A DNA stretch of 39,998 nucleotides from a virus. The stretch covers positions 1 to 39,998 of IMG/VR virus record IMGVR_UViG_3300006917_000056; one strand, given 5' to 3'. Of the stretch, positions 7,015-13,748 are shown piece after piece (position 1 is the first letter of the stretch; each line of letters starts with the position of its first letter). A program made the translations under genes and the position numbers. The notes beneath the pieces are model-generated. The model was not told the origin of the DNA and ran no database searches. It saw only the letters and a list, made by a program, of their open reading frames with translations.

Positions 7015-7629
7015 ATGCCAAGAGGACAGAGGCTTACCAAGCACCGCCGTGAACTCGTTGAAGAATGGGCCTGGCTCGCCAGACAGATGGCAAGGTACTT
7101 CGTCCAACGCCGAGAGCGGTGGCAGAGGGAACTGTTCATCCCCGACCTAGAGGCAGAGGGCTACCTCGCGATCTGCAAGGCGGCTCGCACCTACGACAAG
7201 AAGCGGCTGCCGTACCCGAAGAGGTACTTCGTTCGTGCCGCCCTGAACTCCATGTTCCGGTGGATCAAGAAAGAAACCAGGGCTCCAGGTGAGTGGAAGG
7301 TTTCCCTTGAGGAGGCAGAGGATCTGCTCCCCATGTTCGAGCATCCAGACTACCTGTCCCTAGCAATCGAAGACCTGGACGAATGCGACCAGGAGATTGC
7401 CGAGGACAGGTTCAAAGAGGGATGTACTCTTCGGACAATCGCGGATCGCCATTCGATCTCAACTCGGCTAGCTTCTCTGCGTAGTCGCGAGATTGCCAAA
7501 AGGCTTGCGGAAGCCTTGGGTACCCAGCTACCGCCGCCCGACGAAGCCATGCCAACTCGGAGGAGTGGTAGTACTTGCCGCCCCCGCCGCTCTTCGGCTT
7601 CACGATCTTCCTCTTCACGCAAAAGTTGA
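7015..7629 (+). CDS. sigma70-family-like transcription factor
   Basis: 204 aa. Residues 35-80 (FIPDLEAEGYLAICKAARTYD, then RYFVRAALNSMFRWIKKE) follow sigma region 2, which binds core polymerase and the -10 element. Residues 125-168 (QEIAEDRFKEGCTLRTIADR, HSIS, LRSREIAKRLAEAL) follow the region 4 helix-turn-helix. The last 35 residues are Ser/Arg-rich and are antisense to the recombinase gene. It may redirect host polymerase to late phage promoters. ATG 7015 has a weak GTGAGA site. It shares 218 bp tail-to-tail with the recombinase. Confidence 0.75.
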   Translation: MPRGQRLTKHRRELVEEWAWLARQMARYFVQRRERWQRELFIPDLEAEGYLAICKAARTYDKKRLPYPKRYFVRAALNSMFRWIKKETRAPGEWKVSLEEAEDLLPMFEHPDYLSLAIEDLDECDQEIAEDRFKEGCTLRTIADRHSISTRLASLRSREIAKRLAEALGTQLPPPDEAMPTRRSGSTCRPRRSSASRSSSSRKS

Positions 7630-8224
7630 AGCAGATGTCAGCCCACGAGAAGCCTTGCTCTCGCATGGCTATCACCAGGCGCCCAGTCTCTCGCTCCGCT
7701 TCGCACTTAGCCCACCCCTTCAGCCTGCCCTTGCTGTCACGGGTCACGACCCATCCATACGGGCGGGTCAGGGCATACGGCTTGCCAGACTTGGCCTTGT
7801 GTGCGTAGATCTCTTTCTTCCTGGCTGAGTGCAGGTCGGATTCCAACTCCGCACCCACTGCCATGTACCCCAGGATGGCCCGGCCATAGGGGGTACTCAT
7901 GTCCACGTTCATGTCGAGGAGGTGGGCGGTGATGCCCAGATCCCACCATGTCTGGAACCTGCCGATGCACTCCGCTGCCCGGCGAAAGCCACGGCTGATC
8001 GATGTGAAGAACACATGATCTCCGGGCTGGAGATCCTCGCACAATCTCTTGCCCTCTGGACGCATATGCAGGGGGGTTGAGCGGGCAGACACATCCTCGT
8101 CAACGTACATGCTGACCGGCATGCCAAGTGCCTTGCCAGCCTCGATGAGCCTGGCCTGCTGTGCCTCAAGCGAGTTCTCCTGCCGGTCAGTCGAGACTCG
8201 GACATAGCACCTAGCTGTCGGCAT
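7412..8224 (-). CDS. serine recombinase (resolvase/invertase family)
   Basis: 270 aa. It has the N-terminal catalytic domain CYVRVSTDRQENSLEAQ with the nucleophilic Ser, GDHVFFTSISRGFRR with catalytic Arg residues, GRAILGYMAVGAELE, and the E-helix basic region SARKKEIYAHKAKSGKP. A short recombinase-like DNA-binding domain follows (PYGWV, GFSWADICFNFCVKRKI). It is shorter than large phage integrases (450-600 aa). It may integrate the phage, invert a segment or resolve multimers. It starts at 8224 overlapping the gene at 8211. Its last 70 residues are antisense to the sigma-like gene. Confidence 0.85.
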   Translation of the reverse strand: MPTARCYVRVSTDRQENSLEAQQARLIEAGKALGMPVSMYVDEDVSARSTPLHMRPEGKRLCEDLQPGDHVFFTSISRGFRRAAECIGRFQTWWDLGITAHLLDMNVDMSTPYGRAILGYMAVGAELESDLHSARKKEIYAHKAKSGKPYALTRPYGWVVTRDSKGRLKGWAKCEAERETGRLVIAMREQGFSWADICFNFCVKRKIVKPKSGGGGKYYHSSELAWLRRAAVAGYPRLPQAFWQSRDYAEKLAELRSNGDPRLSEEYIPL

Positions 8225-8489
8225 CTTTCGGCCCCCATGAGTTGTCGAGTTCAGCGAGCATGGCGCTGATTGCCTGGCTGAACGACGGTGTGTCGGCCAG
8301 CTTCTCTCCCACTTCGATGTCGTCCCTGTTTCCGATCACCTCCCCATATCGCAGCACCCTGCCGCTCTCATAGAGGTGAGCGAACGATGGCTCCAGGTTT
8401 TCAAACTGCTCCTCCTTGACGATGGCCCCGCCATCCTCTGGGCTGCCGACCAGCAGGAAGTCCTCACCCTTGAACTTGATCTTGTACAT
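8211..8489 (-). CDS. hypothetical protein (92 aa)
   Basis: Soluble and acidic, starting MYKIKFKGEDFLLVG. No family is recognised. GGAGGGACG precedes the ATG. The 3' end overlaps the recombinase start by 14 nt, suggesting co-expression. A 13-bp hairpin lies directly upstream (8507-8559). Confidence 0.6.
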   Translation of the reverse strand: MYKIKFKGEDFLLVGSPEDGGAIVKEEQFENLEPSFAHLYESGRVLRYGEVIGNRDDIEVGEKLADTPSFSQAISAMLAELDNSWGPKDADS

Positions 8490-8506
8490 CGTCCCTCCAA
8501 AGTGAA

Positions 8507-8559
8507 AGCCACCGCCGGGTCTTACGGACAGGTAGGTTGTGGCCTGCCCGGCAGTGGCT
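8507..8559 (-). other. intercistronic hairpin
   Basis: Arms 8507-8519 (AGCCACCGCCGGG) and 8547-8559 (CCCGGCAGTGGCT) pair over 13 positions with one mismatch that is a G-U wobble in the minus-strand RNA. The 27-nt loop can pair further (CAGG/CCTG). It lies 17 nt upstream of the ATG of the gene at 8489. No T-run follows, so it is not a simple terminator. It could be an mRNA processing or regulatory element. Confidence 0.6.
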
Positions 8560-8564
8560 AAGTG

Positions 8565-8630
8565 TCAGTCAATACCCAGAATCACGATCAACGCAATAGC
8601 TGCGATGATGAACTCAAACCATTCGCCCAT
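8565..8630 (-). CDS. 21-aa membrane microprotein
   Basis: Starts MGEWFEF and then IIAAIALIVILGID: one membrane helix. GGGGTG precedes the ATG. Its layout matches the microprotein at 2497 (acidic start, FEF/IEF, hydrophobic helix, acidic or aromatic end). The function is unknown. Confidence 0.45.
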   Translation of the reverse strand: MGEWFEFIIAAIALIVILGID

Positions 8631-8641
8631 GTCGCACCCCA

Positions 8642-8845
8642 CTAGAAAAGGATCTCGGTATCCAAGATCGCAGCCTCAAGCCTGGTCCGCAGCTTGCGGA
8701 CGCGATCACTCTCCTGAACCATGTGGCCCAGGCCGCAGTTGATCATCTCGTCGATGTCCTGCATCTCGTCCTCGATCAGCCCGAGCAGGAGTTCCGCATC
8801 CTCTCGGCTCATCGTCGCTCGCACTTCCATGTCTGGACTCTGCAT
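8642..8845 (-). CDS. hypothetical helical protein (67 aa)
   Basis: The start is ATG 8845, 6 nt after AAGGAGGACGG. Upstream in-frame codons lack a site. The product is acidic and helical (REDAELLLGLIEDEMQDIDE). No family is recognised. The start region overlaps the zinc-ribbon gene in another frame. Confidence 0.55.
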   Translation of the reverse strand: MQSPDMEVRATMSREDAELLLGLIEDEMQDIDEMINCGLGHMVQESDRVRKLRTRLEAAILDTEILF

Positions 8846-8945
8846 CGCCGTCCTCCTTGATAACTCTGAACTCCGGACAGCCGCACCCACGGCACGGCAA
8901 CCTATCATCCTTATCGGCATTGCACCGATTGCACTTGAAGATCAT
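8706..8945 (-). CDS. small zinc-ribbon protein
   Basis: The start is MIFKCNRCNADKDDRLPCRG with CxxC...CxGCxC, a four- to five-cysteine zinc ribbon within the first 27 residues. The ATG overlaps the upstream stop (ATGA). After residue 35 the frame overlaps the gene at 8642 and becomes Arg/Gly-rich, so the true C-terminus is uncertain. Either the tail is incidental or an indel has extended it. Confidence 0.5.
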   Translation of the reverse strand: MIFKCNRCNADKDDRLPCRGCGCPEFRVIKEDGDAESRHGSASDDEPRGCGTPARADRGRDAGHRRDDQLRPGPHGSGE

Positions 8946-9298
8946 GCTGTCTCTGCCGCACCAAGGATTTCCTTGAGGCGTTCGAGGGCAGCAAGGATAT
9001 CTCTCTTGTTCGAGACGGCGTAGTCGCGAGGCTTGCACTTAGCCCGCACCATCCTGCTGACCGCACCGCACACAATGGCCGCACCTTCGTCGTGCCTATA
9101 GCCCAGCATGGAGTAGGCCCAGACCATCTCGCGAGGAAGGTCTTCCCCGCCTGCGTCACAGGAGATCATGTTCATGTACTCAACGCCATCCTTCGTGATG
9201 GGGTGGCACGCAATGAACGGGACACCGCCAGCCTCTGCAACGCCGCCAGCCTCCATCATCAGTTCATTGATCTTCTTCTCGGCCTCTTCCTTCGTCAT
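8942..9298 (-). CDS. hypothetical protein (118 aa)
   Basis: Starts with a charged helix (MTKEEAEKKINELMMEAGG), then a compact central domain with two Cys and Gly-rich turns, and ends helical. No family is recognised. ATG 9298 shares its A with the upstream TGA. It is part of the long overlapping minus-strand operon. Confidence 0.6.
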   Translation of the reverse strand: MTKEEAEKKINELMMEAGGVAEAGGVPFIACHPITKDGVEYMNMISCDAGGEDLPREMVWAYSMLGYRHDEGAAIVCGAVSRMVRAKCKPRDYAVSNKRDILAALERLKEILGAAETA

Positions 9299-9519
9299 CA
9301 CTTGTCTCCATTGGGGTTGGTAGTCTTCGCACCTTCGTAACCATCGAGCAGAATCAGCACGGCCTCCATGTCACCGAGGTACTTGGCCTTGAACGCCAGC
9401 ACCGGCTTCCCCTCGGCACGGATATCGAACCTCGTGTACTCCTTGGTCTTGCGGATAGCCTGCTCACTGAGCCAGTCGCCGTCCCTCGTCCCGCCGATAC
9501 ACAAAAACTGTGGCATCAT
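9298..9519 (-). CDS. hypothetical protein (73 aa)
   Basis: The sequence MMPQFLCIGGTRDGDWLSEQ resembles small phage proteins of beta-rich fold with a GGxxDG turn, but I cannot name a family. GGAGGA lies immediately before the first ATG, so the second ATG (9516) may be used. Overlaps of 4 nt or less bind it to both neighbours. Confidence 0.55.
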   Translation of the reverse strand: MMPQFLCIGGTRDGDWLSEQAIRKTKEYTRFDIRAEGKPVLAFKAKYLGDMEAVLILLDGYEGAKTTNPNGDK

Positions 9520-9716
9520 TCCTCCTCTTCTGTTTGGTGAAACCGTCCAGCCATCCGCTTGCGTTCAATGTCCTCGTCTATCGCACGCTCGATCTCCCCC
9601 AGTGCATACCGAAGAAGCACGGCGTCCGATCTCCTTGATGCCCTGGTCATAGCCGCCCGCATGGCCGCCTCAAACTCCAGGGCATCGTCGTCTGTGAAGT
9701 CCAGTTCAATGATCAT
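9516..9716 (-). CDS. hypothetical helical protein (66 aa)
   Basis: The start MIIELDFTDDDALEFEAAMR is chosen because GGGGGTGCAAG precedes it. The longer in-frame ORF (to 9794) has no site and lies within the neighbour. It is acidic and then basic helical (TRASRRSDAV, IERKRM). No family is recognised. Confidence 0.5.
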   Translation of the reverse strand: MIIELDFTDDDALEFEAAMRAAMTRASRRSDAVLLRYALGEIERAIDEDIERKRMAGRFHQTEEEE

Positions 9717-10077
9717 CTTGCACCCCCATGAGTGAGATGCCTCCACCCTCGTGGTGTTGCACCCCGAGAAATTCGTAGCCGGAATCTTCGACACCTAACT
9801 GGTGTGCGACCGGCGTCGGTAGAGTGATGCGGAGATATCGGCCAGTGCCACCAGCGTACTGGTGTACCCTATACCCCTTCTCGTCTGGCTTGATACTCCA
9901 CGTTCCGGCATCAACATCGACAACAACCTTCTGTCCAACGTCTGGTCCGATGACCCAGTCACGCCACACAATGTCCACGCGATACCCGTCCCTGGCCTTG
10001 CGGCCAATGACCCACCCTGGACAGTCCGCCGGGTGGCGACCGTGCTTCCTGAATGCCCGTGGCGATAGCTGAATCAT
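9706..10077 (-). CDS. hypothetical protein (123 aa)
   Basis: Beta-rich, with RKARDGYRVDIVWRDWVIG and DAGTWSIKPDEKGYRVHQY segments suggesting a small barrel-like fold. No family is recognised. The ATG overlaps the upstream stop. The 3' end overlaps the next gene by 11 nt. Confidence 0.55.
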   Translation of the reverse strand: MIQLSPRAFRKHGRHPADCPGWVIGRKARDGYRVDIVWRDWVIGPDVGQKVVVDVDAGTWSIKPDEKGYRVHQYAGGTGRYLRITLPTPVAHQLGVEDSGYEFLGVQHHEGGGISLMGVQDDH

Positions 10078-10340
10078 GACTGCTCCTTGGAATCGGGTTG
10101 ACAGGGAACTGTACTCTCAGCCATGGCGGCAGTCAAGGATTTCTTTCGGCGGTACTCCTCGACATCCTTGATCATGGCCGAGGCCAGGTACATGAACTCC
10201 TCGCACATGGATTGCAACAAGGAGTCCTGCTCATCCTCGGGGCAGTCCTTGAGGGTGTCGTCCAGCAGTTCGTACATCGCACGATACTCAGCACTGCCCA
10301 CCCCGTCTGGATGTGAGCCGAAGATCTTAGGCAGTTCCAT
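10074..10340 (-). CDS. hypothetical helical protein (88 aa)
   Basis: Acidic helices (YRAMYELLDDTLKDCPEDEQ). No family is recognised. ATG 10340 lies 7 nt after AAGGAGG and shares its A with the stop of the upstream gene. This start is preferred over the adjacent GTG. Confidence 0.55.
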   Translation of the reverse strand: MELPKIFGSHPDGVGSAEYRAMYELLDDTLKDCPEDEQDSLLQSMCEEFMYLASAMIKDVEEYRRKKSLTAAMAESTVPCQPDSKEQS

Positions 10341-10681
10341 CACAGCACCTCCTTGTTGGCTTCAATGATCAACGCAATAGCCCGAAACGGCGTGCCTTCG
10401 TCATTGAGTTCAGCCAGGTACAGGCCACTGCTCACCTTGCCGCTGTCTTCCTTGACGCCAGCCCACTCCATGACCTCCTTCGGCAGCACGTCGCACTGAC
10501 CGAGGATTGCCTTCATTGAGTGGGCGCCTTCCACCCATTCGATGCCATGCTCTTTGGCGTACATGTCACACAGCACGCCGAGACAGCAGTACTTGCCGTC
10601 CTTGCACAGCGCAAGCTCACCCTGCTCGTACTTGCCGCTGTTCAGTTCGTCCACCCATCGCTCTGCAATGTCAGTCTTCAT
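10340..10681 (-). CDS. conserved phage protein with YCCLGVLCD motif
   Basis: 113 aa with the signature ALCKDGKYCCLGVLCDMYA (about residues 24-42), preceded by a WVDELNSGKYEQG stretch and followed by AELNDEGTPFRAIALII. I recognise this pattern (W..AL.SG.Y.Q, then CCLGVLC, then LND) from many phage hypothetical proteins. Its function is unknown. GGAGACAAGC precedes the ATG. Confidence 0.7.
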   Translation of the reverse strand: MKTDIAERWVDELNSGKYEQGELALCKDGKYCCLGVLCDMYAKEHGIEWVEGAHSMKAILGQCDVLPKEVMEWAGVKEDSGKVSSGLYLAELNDEGTPFRAIALIIEANKEVL

Positions 10682-10926
10682 TGCTTGTCTCCTTCTGATT
10701 TGTATTCACGCAACCTACTTCCAAGCCTTGCCATCGTCACGCCGAACGCATAGCCGCACCGCAGGGTGCAGAAGGCGTTGTCCCTGTAAGGCCCGAGCCT
10801 TCCGTCCTTCTTGCCATAGGATGGAGGTGCCAGCTTGGTGCCGCACCAAAGGCAAGTGCCATGATTGTTCGTGCGATTGAAGCGTCCTTCCTTTACTCCA
10901 ATCGTCAGGCGTATGTCACACCCCAT
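10678..10926 (-). CDS. small zinc-finger protein
   Basis: 82 aa. A CLWCG pair (about residues 25-29) and an FCTLRCGYAFG pair (about 52-62) give a treble-clef-like metal site. The start MGCDIRL follows AGGAGGTGTGACA. This start region is nearly repeated at 11562 (MKCDI), including the 16-bp ribosome-site segment. Confidence 0.6.
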   Translation of the reverse strand: MGCDIRLTIGVKEGRFNRTNNHGTCLWCGTKLAPPSYGKKDGRLGPYRDNAFCTLRCGYAFGVTMARLGSRLREYKSEGDKQ

Positions 10927-10928
10927 TG

Positions 10929-11183
10929 TCACACCTCCTGTTGGCACTCACACACTACCGGGACATCGCACGGCACGACATCCGAGGTCGTCTCGATCCA
11001 GACCTTTGCCCCGCAACTCAGCGGCTTGTCAGGGGAGTACACCACCCGGCATGGGCCGGTGATCTCCACCGCATGGCAGTAGGTGTTGGTCTTGCCACGC
11101 TTGACCGTGATGACCGGCTCCCTCTCTCCGGTCTTGGCGTTCCGCTTGATCACATGTTGATTGATGTGGACCCTGGCAATCAT
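10929..11183 (-). CDS. hypothetical beta-rich protein (84 aa)
   Basis: Alternating strands (MIARVHINQHVIKRN, EPVITVKRG, AKVWIETTSDVV). No family is recognised. The ATG lies at the edge of a 31-bp repeat shared with 12152-12182. Confidence 0.5.
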   Translation of the reverse strand: MIARVHINQHVIKRNAKTGEREPVITVKRGKTNTYCHAVEITGPCRVVYSPDKPLSCGAKVWIETTSDVVPCDVPVVCECQQEV

Positions 11184-11210
11184 GCTGTCCTCCCTTCTGC
11201 CTTGGCGATG
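11180..11210 (-). repeat. 31-bp direct repeat, copy 1
   Basis: Identical to 12152-12182. It encodes the shared C-terminus IAKAEGRTA, the stop and the next gene's ATG. It marks a duplicated module. Confidence 0.85.
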
Positions 11211-11518
11211 TCCTTCTTTATCGCAGCCACCTGAGTTGCGATGATCTGATCAACGAGCGTGGCATCCATGTCACGCCACCCGTCGTCCAACTCTTGGAAG
11301 CAGGCGAGGACAACCCGCAGGCGGTGCATCAACTCAGGTGCTGCCGCAATGAGGCGGGCTGTGGCGATGCGGTCGGGCGTGCCCGTCGCAACCTCCGCTA
11401 CCAGCGAAGGGTCGGAGTCCACGAACGTCGGCTTGGAAAGAATCCACGCCCGCCCAGGTGGATGACAAGCCTCCATAGTCCATGGCCCGCGAAGCGGGAT
11501 GCCCGGTGTGTCGCTCAT
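11180..11518 (-). CDS. phage protein with ARLIAAAPEL motif
   Basis: 112 aa. The DRIATARLIAAAPELMHRL segment (about residues 49-67) is a pattern I recognise from many phage hypothetical proteins. The function is unknown. It ends IKKDIAKAEGRTA, sharing an identical 31-bp end with the gene at 12152 (which has YRAAPDLLEAL at the matching place), so the two are paralogues. The start MSD overlaps the 15-aa mini-ORF upstream. Confidence 0.65.
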   Translation of the reverse strand: MSDTPGIPLRGPWTMEACHPPGRAWILSKPTFVDSDPSLVAEVATGTPDRIATARLIAAAPELMHRLRVVLACFQELDDGWRDMDATLVDQIIATQVAAIKKDIAKAEGRTA

Positions 11519-11562
11519 ACTGCCACCTCCTCCCTCTTAGAATCAGCAATGTCGCACTTCAT
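11515..11562 (-). pseudogene. 15-aa chimeric remnant ORF
   Basis: The ORF is MKCDIADSKREEVAV with a perfect GGAGGTGTGACA site. Its start and 16-bp leader match the gene at 10926 (MGCDI). Its end (DIADSKREEVAV) matches the C-terminus of the gene at 12478 (YDIADSKEEVLA). It reads as a recombination scar joining the start of one gene to the end of another. It may still be translated and couple expression of the next gene. Confidence 0.6.
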
Positions 11563-11564
11563 TG

Positions 11565-12155
11565 TCACACCTCCTTGGTTTTGTACCCTGCCGCCTGGTC
11601 CAATGCCTCGTCGGCCCAAGCACACTCGCGGTCCCAGTCGGCAATGGCGACATCGAACGCCTCCATGATGGCGGCGACCATCTTCTCGCCGTCCACCTCA
11701 GACTCGTCATCGGTGAACACGACAGGGACAGCGAACGGGATTTCGTCGTTCACGCTCCAGTCGTCGCCGGTCCAGTAGCCGCTCCCTGGGATAGAGTTCA
11801 CAATCTCCTGCGCGACCTCAAGGTAGGCTTCGATCTTCTTCCGGTACTCGCCGTCATCCTCGCAGTCGTCGGCCAGCGAGACATCGGTGCCGGGGATGGT
11901 CTTCTGGGCATGGGCCAGGAGGTGGGCAACGTACTTGCCGTTCTCGTAGCTCACGCTCACTGCCTCAATACCCTGCTGCCCGCAGGGCTCAAGGTCTGCG
12001 TCCTTGCCGGTGACGCAGCAATCAATGCGAGGCCAGTCCCAGCGACCGCTGCATGCGCCGCGAAGGGACTCCTTGATTTCTCCAAGCATGACCTGCTCCT
12101 CCTCAGGATTGTGGTTCCACAAGTGGATGTCGGGGTCAAGATGGTCTTCGTTCAT
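11565..12155 (-). CDS. hypothetical protein (196 aa)
   Basis: Acidic. The start MNEDHLDPDIHLWNHNPEEE is followed by a domain with CVTGKDADLEPCGQQGIEAV and a Trp/Asp-rich IPGSGYWTGDDWSVND segment. No family is recognised. It is the largest gene of the shuffled cluster. Its start lies in the 31-bp repeat. Confidence 0.6.
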   Translation of the reverse strand: MNEDHLDPDIHLWNHNPEEEQVMLGEIKESLRGACSGRWDWPRIDCCVTGKDADLEPCGQQGIEAVSVSYENGKYVAHLLAHAQKTIPGTDVSLADDCEDDGEYRKKIEAYLEVAQEIVNSIPGSGYWTGDDWSVNDEIPFAVPVVFTDDESEVDGEKMVAAIMEAFDVAIADWDRECAWADEALDQAAGYKTKEV

Positions 12156-12182
12156 GCTGTCCTCCCTTCTGCCTTGGCGATG
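12152..12182 (-). repeat. 31-bp direct repeat, copy 2
   Basis: Identical to 11180-11210. The pair is 972 bp apart. Recombination between them would delete 11211-12182 and fuse the two paralogues. Confidence 0.85.
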
Positions 12183-12481
12183 GCGGCAAACGCGGTGTCG
12201 ATAGCCTCCGTAATGTCGTTGTCAGACTCGCCGTTTGGATAGTTCTCTTCGTACTGGTCGATCAGTTCTGCCTTTGCTATCCGCAGTGCCTCCAACAGGT
12301 CCGGTGCTGCACGATACAGCGGATCTAGCTCAATCGAATCGAAGTAATCGTCGTCCGACTCGCCCTCAACGTACCCGTCTGTCTTTGCCCAGTACTCCTG
12401 GGCGTTGCCAGTGATTACTGCCACGCTCAGGCCATGCCGGTGACTGTACACGCTGATGTACGGAGTGTTGCTGTCGCTCAT
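12152..12481 (-). CDS. phage protein paralogous to 11180 gene
   Basis: 109 aa with the YRAAPDLLEALRIAKAEL segment and the C-terminus FAAIAKAEGRTA shared with 11180. The N-terminal half (MSDSNTPYISVYSHRHGLSV) is different. The function is unknown. Overlaps of 4 nt lie on both sides. Confidence 0.65.
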   Translation of the reverse strand: MSDSNTPYISVYSHRHGLSVAVITGNAQEYWAKTDGYVEGESDDDYFDSIELDPLYRAAPDLLEALRIAKAELIDQYEENYPNGESDNDITEAIDTAFAAIAKAEGRTA

Positions 12482-12837
12482 GCCAGCACCTCCTCTTTGG
12501 AATCAGCGATGTCGTATGCAATCATGCGTTGCAGTTCCTTTGCCACCGCAGACATGAACTTCGCCCTGGTGTAGACGTTCGCGTTGGTTGATAGACCCAC
12601 CCATCGGGTGAGCAATGCCCGCATCTGTGCTGGGCCGAACCCGTCCGGTGCGTTGAATGCCTCCAGCCCCACCCTCTGGAGGTAGAGCAGGCGGAACATC
12701 CACTCATCAATGTTCTTGTCGGTGATCTTGTCCAGCCCGACAGACAGGGTCGCAAAGACCAGGGCATCCCGTGCCGAACGCTCGTCCTCGGCAGCGTTGC
12801 CGCCCTTGCACTTCTCGGTACTCCAATTGAGACTCAT
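12478..12837 (-). CDS. hypothetical helical protein (119 aa)
   Basis: Helix-rich (ARDALVFATLSVGLDKI, IDEWMFRLLYLQRVGLEAF, GPAQMRALLTRWVGL). The end YDIADSKEEVLA recurs in the mini-ORF at 11515. No family is recognised. It has overlapping stop-start with both neighbours. Confidence 0.55.
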   Translation of the reverse strand: MSLNWSTEKCKGGNAAEDERSARDALVFATLSVGLDKITDKNIDEWMFRLLYLQRVGLEAFNAPDGFGPAQMRALLTRWVGLSTNANVYTRAKFMSAVAKELQRMIAYDIADSKEEVLA

Positions 12838-13019
12838 TGCACCACCTCCTTTGCTACCAGCAGGGAGTGCAACTCGCGTTGCAGTTCCATCTCCCGCTCA
12901 TGTTCCTCCTCGCCGTCGTCAATCTCCCACGGTGGCATCTCTTCAAGGAACTCCTTGTCCCTCACCACCGCACGGTACAGGTACTCGGCCTGCTCCTTGG
13001 TCAGTGTCAGTGTGGTCAT
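12834..13019 (-). CDS. hypothetical helical protein (61 aa)
   Basis: Starts MTTLTLTKEQAEYLYRAVVR, then an acidic stretch (EIDDGEEEHERE) and a Leu-rich helix. No family is recognised. AAGGCAGGTGCAACC precedes the ATG. Confidence 0.55.
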   Translation of the reverse strand: MTTLTLTKEQAEYLYRAVVRDKEFLEEMPPWEIDDGEEEHEREMELQRELHSLLVAKEVVQ

Positions 13020-13405
13020 GGTTGCACCTGCCTTTCAAGAAGGGTCCAGTCGGAGCTTTCGCATTGCTCGGCCAGTCGAATCTCGGCCTGCAAGTCTTCG
13101 ATCATCTTGCGGGCATCGGACACAGACCTCCTCGCATGGGCCGGGAAGATCTTGACGATGTAGCCGACGACCTTCGGATGTTCAGATGATCCAGCCCGCA
13201 CCCTGTTGATCGTGGCGACTAGCTCCCATCTGTCCACCCTGTCGTTGCAGACCCGAGTCTCGATCTCGATCCGCTCCAGCGGATGGGTGTGAAGGTACTT
13301 CTTCCACATTCGGTTGGCCGCAAGCCTGGCCCCTGTTGGGGTGTCGGCATAAGCCGCAGTGAAAATGGTTCCATCGCGATACGGTGTGATGCGGAACTTC
13401 TTCAC
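13016..13405 (-). CDS. hypothetical protein (129 aa)
   Basis: Starts at GTG 13405 (KKFRITPYRDGTIF) after GGGAGGTGCG, overlapping the upstream stop. The longer ORF to 13429 would lie within the neighbour. It is mixed alpha/beta with a basic middle and a helical end (SDARKMIEDLQAEIRLAEQ). No family is recognised. Confidence 0.6.
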   Translation of the reverse strand: MKKFRITPYRDGTIFTAAYADTPTGARLAANRMWKKYLHTHPLERIEIETRVCNDRVDRWELVATINRVRAGSSEHPKVVGYIVKIFPAHARRSVSDARKMIEDLQAEIRLAEQCESSDWTLLERQVQP

Positions 13406-13572
13406 ACCGCACCTCCCTTCTTCTTCCACTCGGCCAAGGCCAAGACCAACTCGGCCAACTCCTCGCCTGCCCTGGCTTGGTCGTAGTCGTCGCGGGCGTA
13501 CTCTTCGTCTGCCTCTGCAATGATCTCCCGAGCCAGGTCAATCTGGCGTTTCATGTTTGCTTCAGGGTCCAT
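13402..13572 (-). CDS. small acidic helical protein (56 aa)
   Basis: Starts MDPEANMKRQIDLAREII and continues as a long helix rich in Glu, Asp and Ala, ending WKKKGGAV. A strong CGAGGAGGTGAGTG site precedes the ATG. It is the first gene downstream of the structured gap 13573-13748. Confidence 0.6.
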   Translation of the reverse strand: MDPEANMKRQIDLAREIIAEADEEYARDDYDQARAGEELAELVLALAEWKKKGGAV

Positions 13573-13600
13573 CACTCACCTCCTCGGTGTATGAAAGTGC

Positions 13601-13740
13601 CACCCGTTTCGCAGCTTGCGGCAGGCCGGGTGGCCCCACCTTAGTAGGTCGTGAGGGGCGCAGGGATCAGGCGGCGGGTGGTTTACTTCGCACTGCCATG
13701 CACCACCAGCCGATGCAGCCGAACCACCGCCCGATCCCTG
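13601..13740 (-). other. structured intergenic leader with inverted repeats
   Basis: The gap 13573-13748 has no gene. One inverted repeat pairs 13661-13684 (CAGGGATC...GGCGG...GTGGTT) with 13721-13740 (GAACCACCGCCCGATCCCTG), interrupted by one mismatch and a CGG bulge. A second pairs CACCCG (13601-13606) with CGGGTG (13627-13632), with an inner CGCA/TGCG. The minus-strand transcript would fold into two hairpins just before the ribosome site of the gene at 13572. It could be an attenuator, a processing site or a protein-binding RNA. Confidence 0.55.
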
Positions 13741-13748
13741 GAATCCCA

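Noticed and set aside
7493-8080. Plus-strand frames opposite the serine recombinase
   Set aside because: The recombinase has clear catalytic motifs and these frames have none.
7412-8224. attP core next to the recombinase
   Set aside because: I see no identifiable core with flanking imperfect dyads near the gene, and the recombinase is shorter than typical integrases. Integration cannot be claimed.
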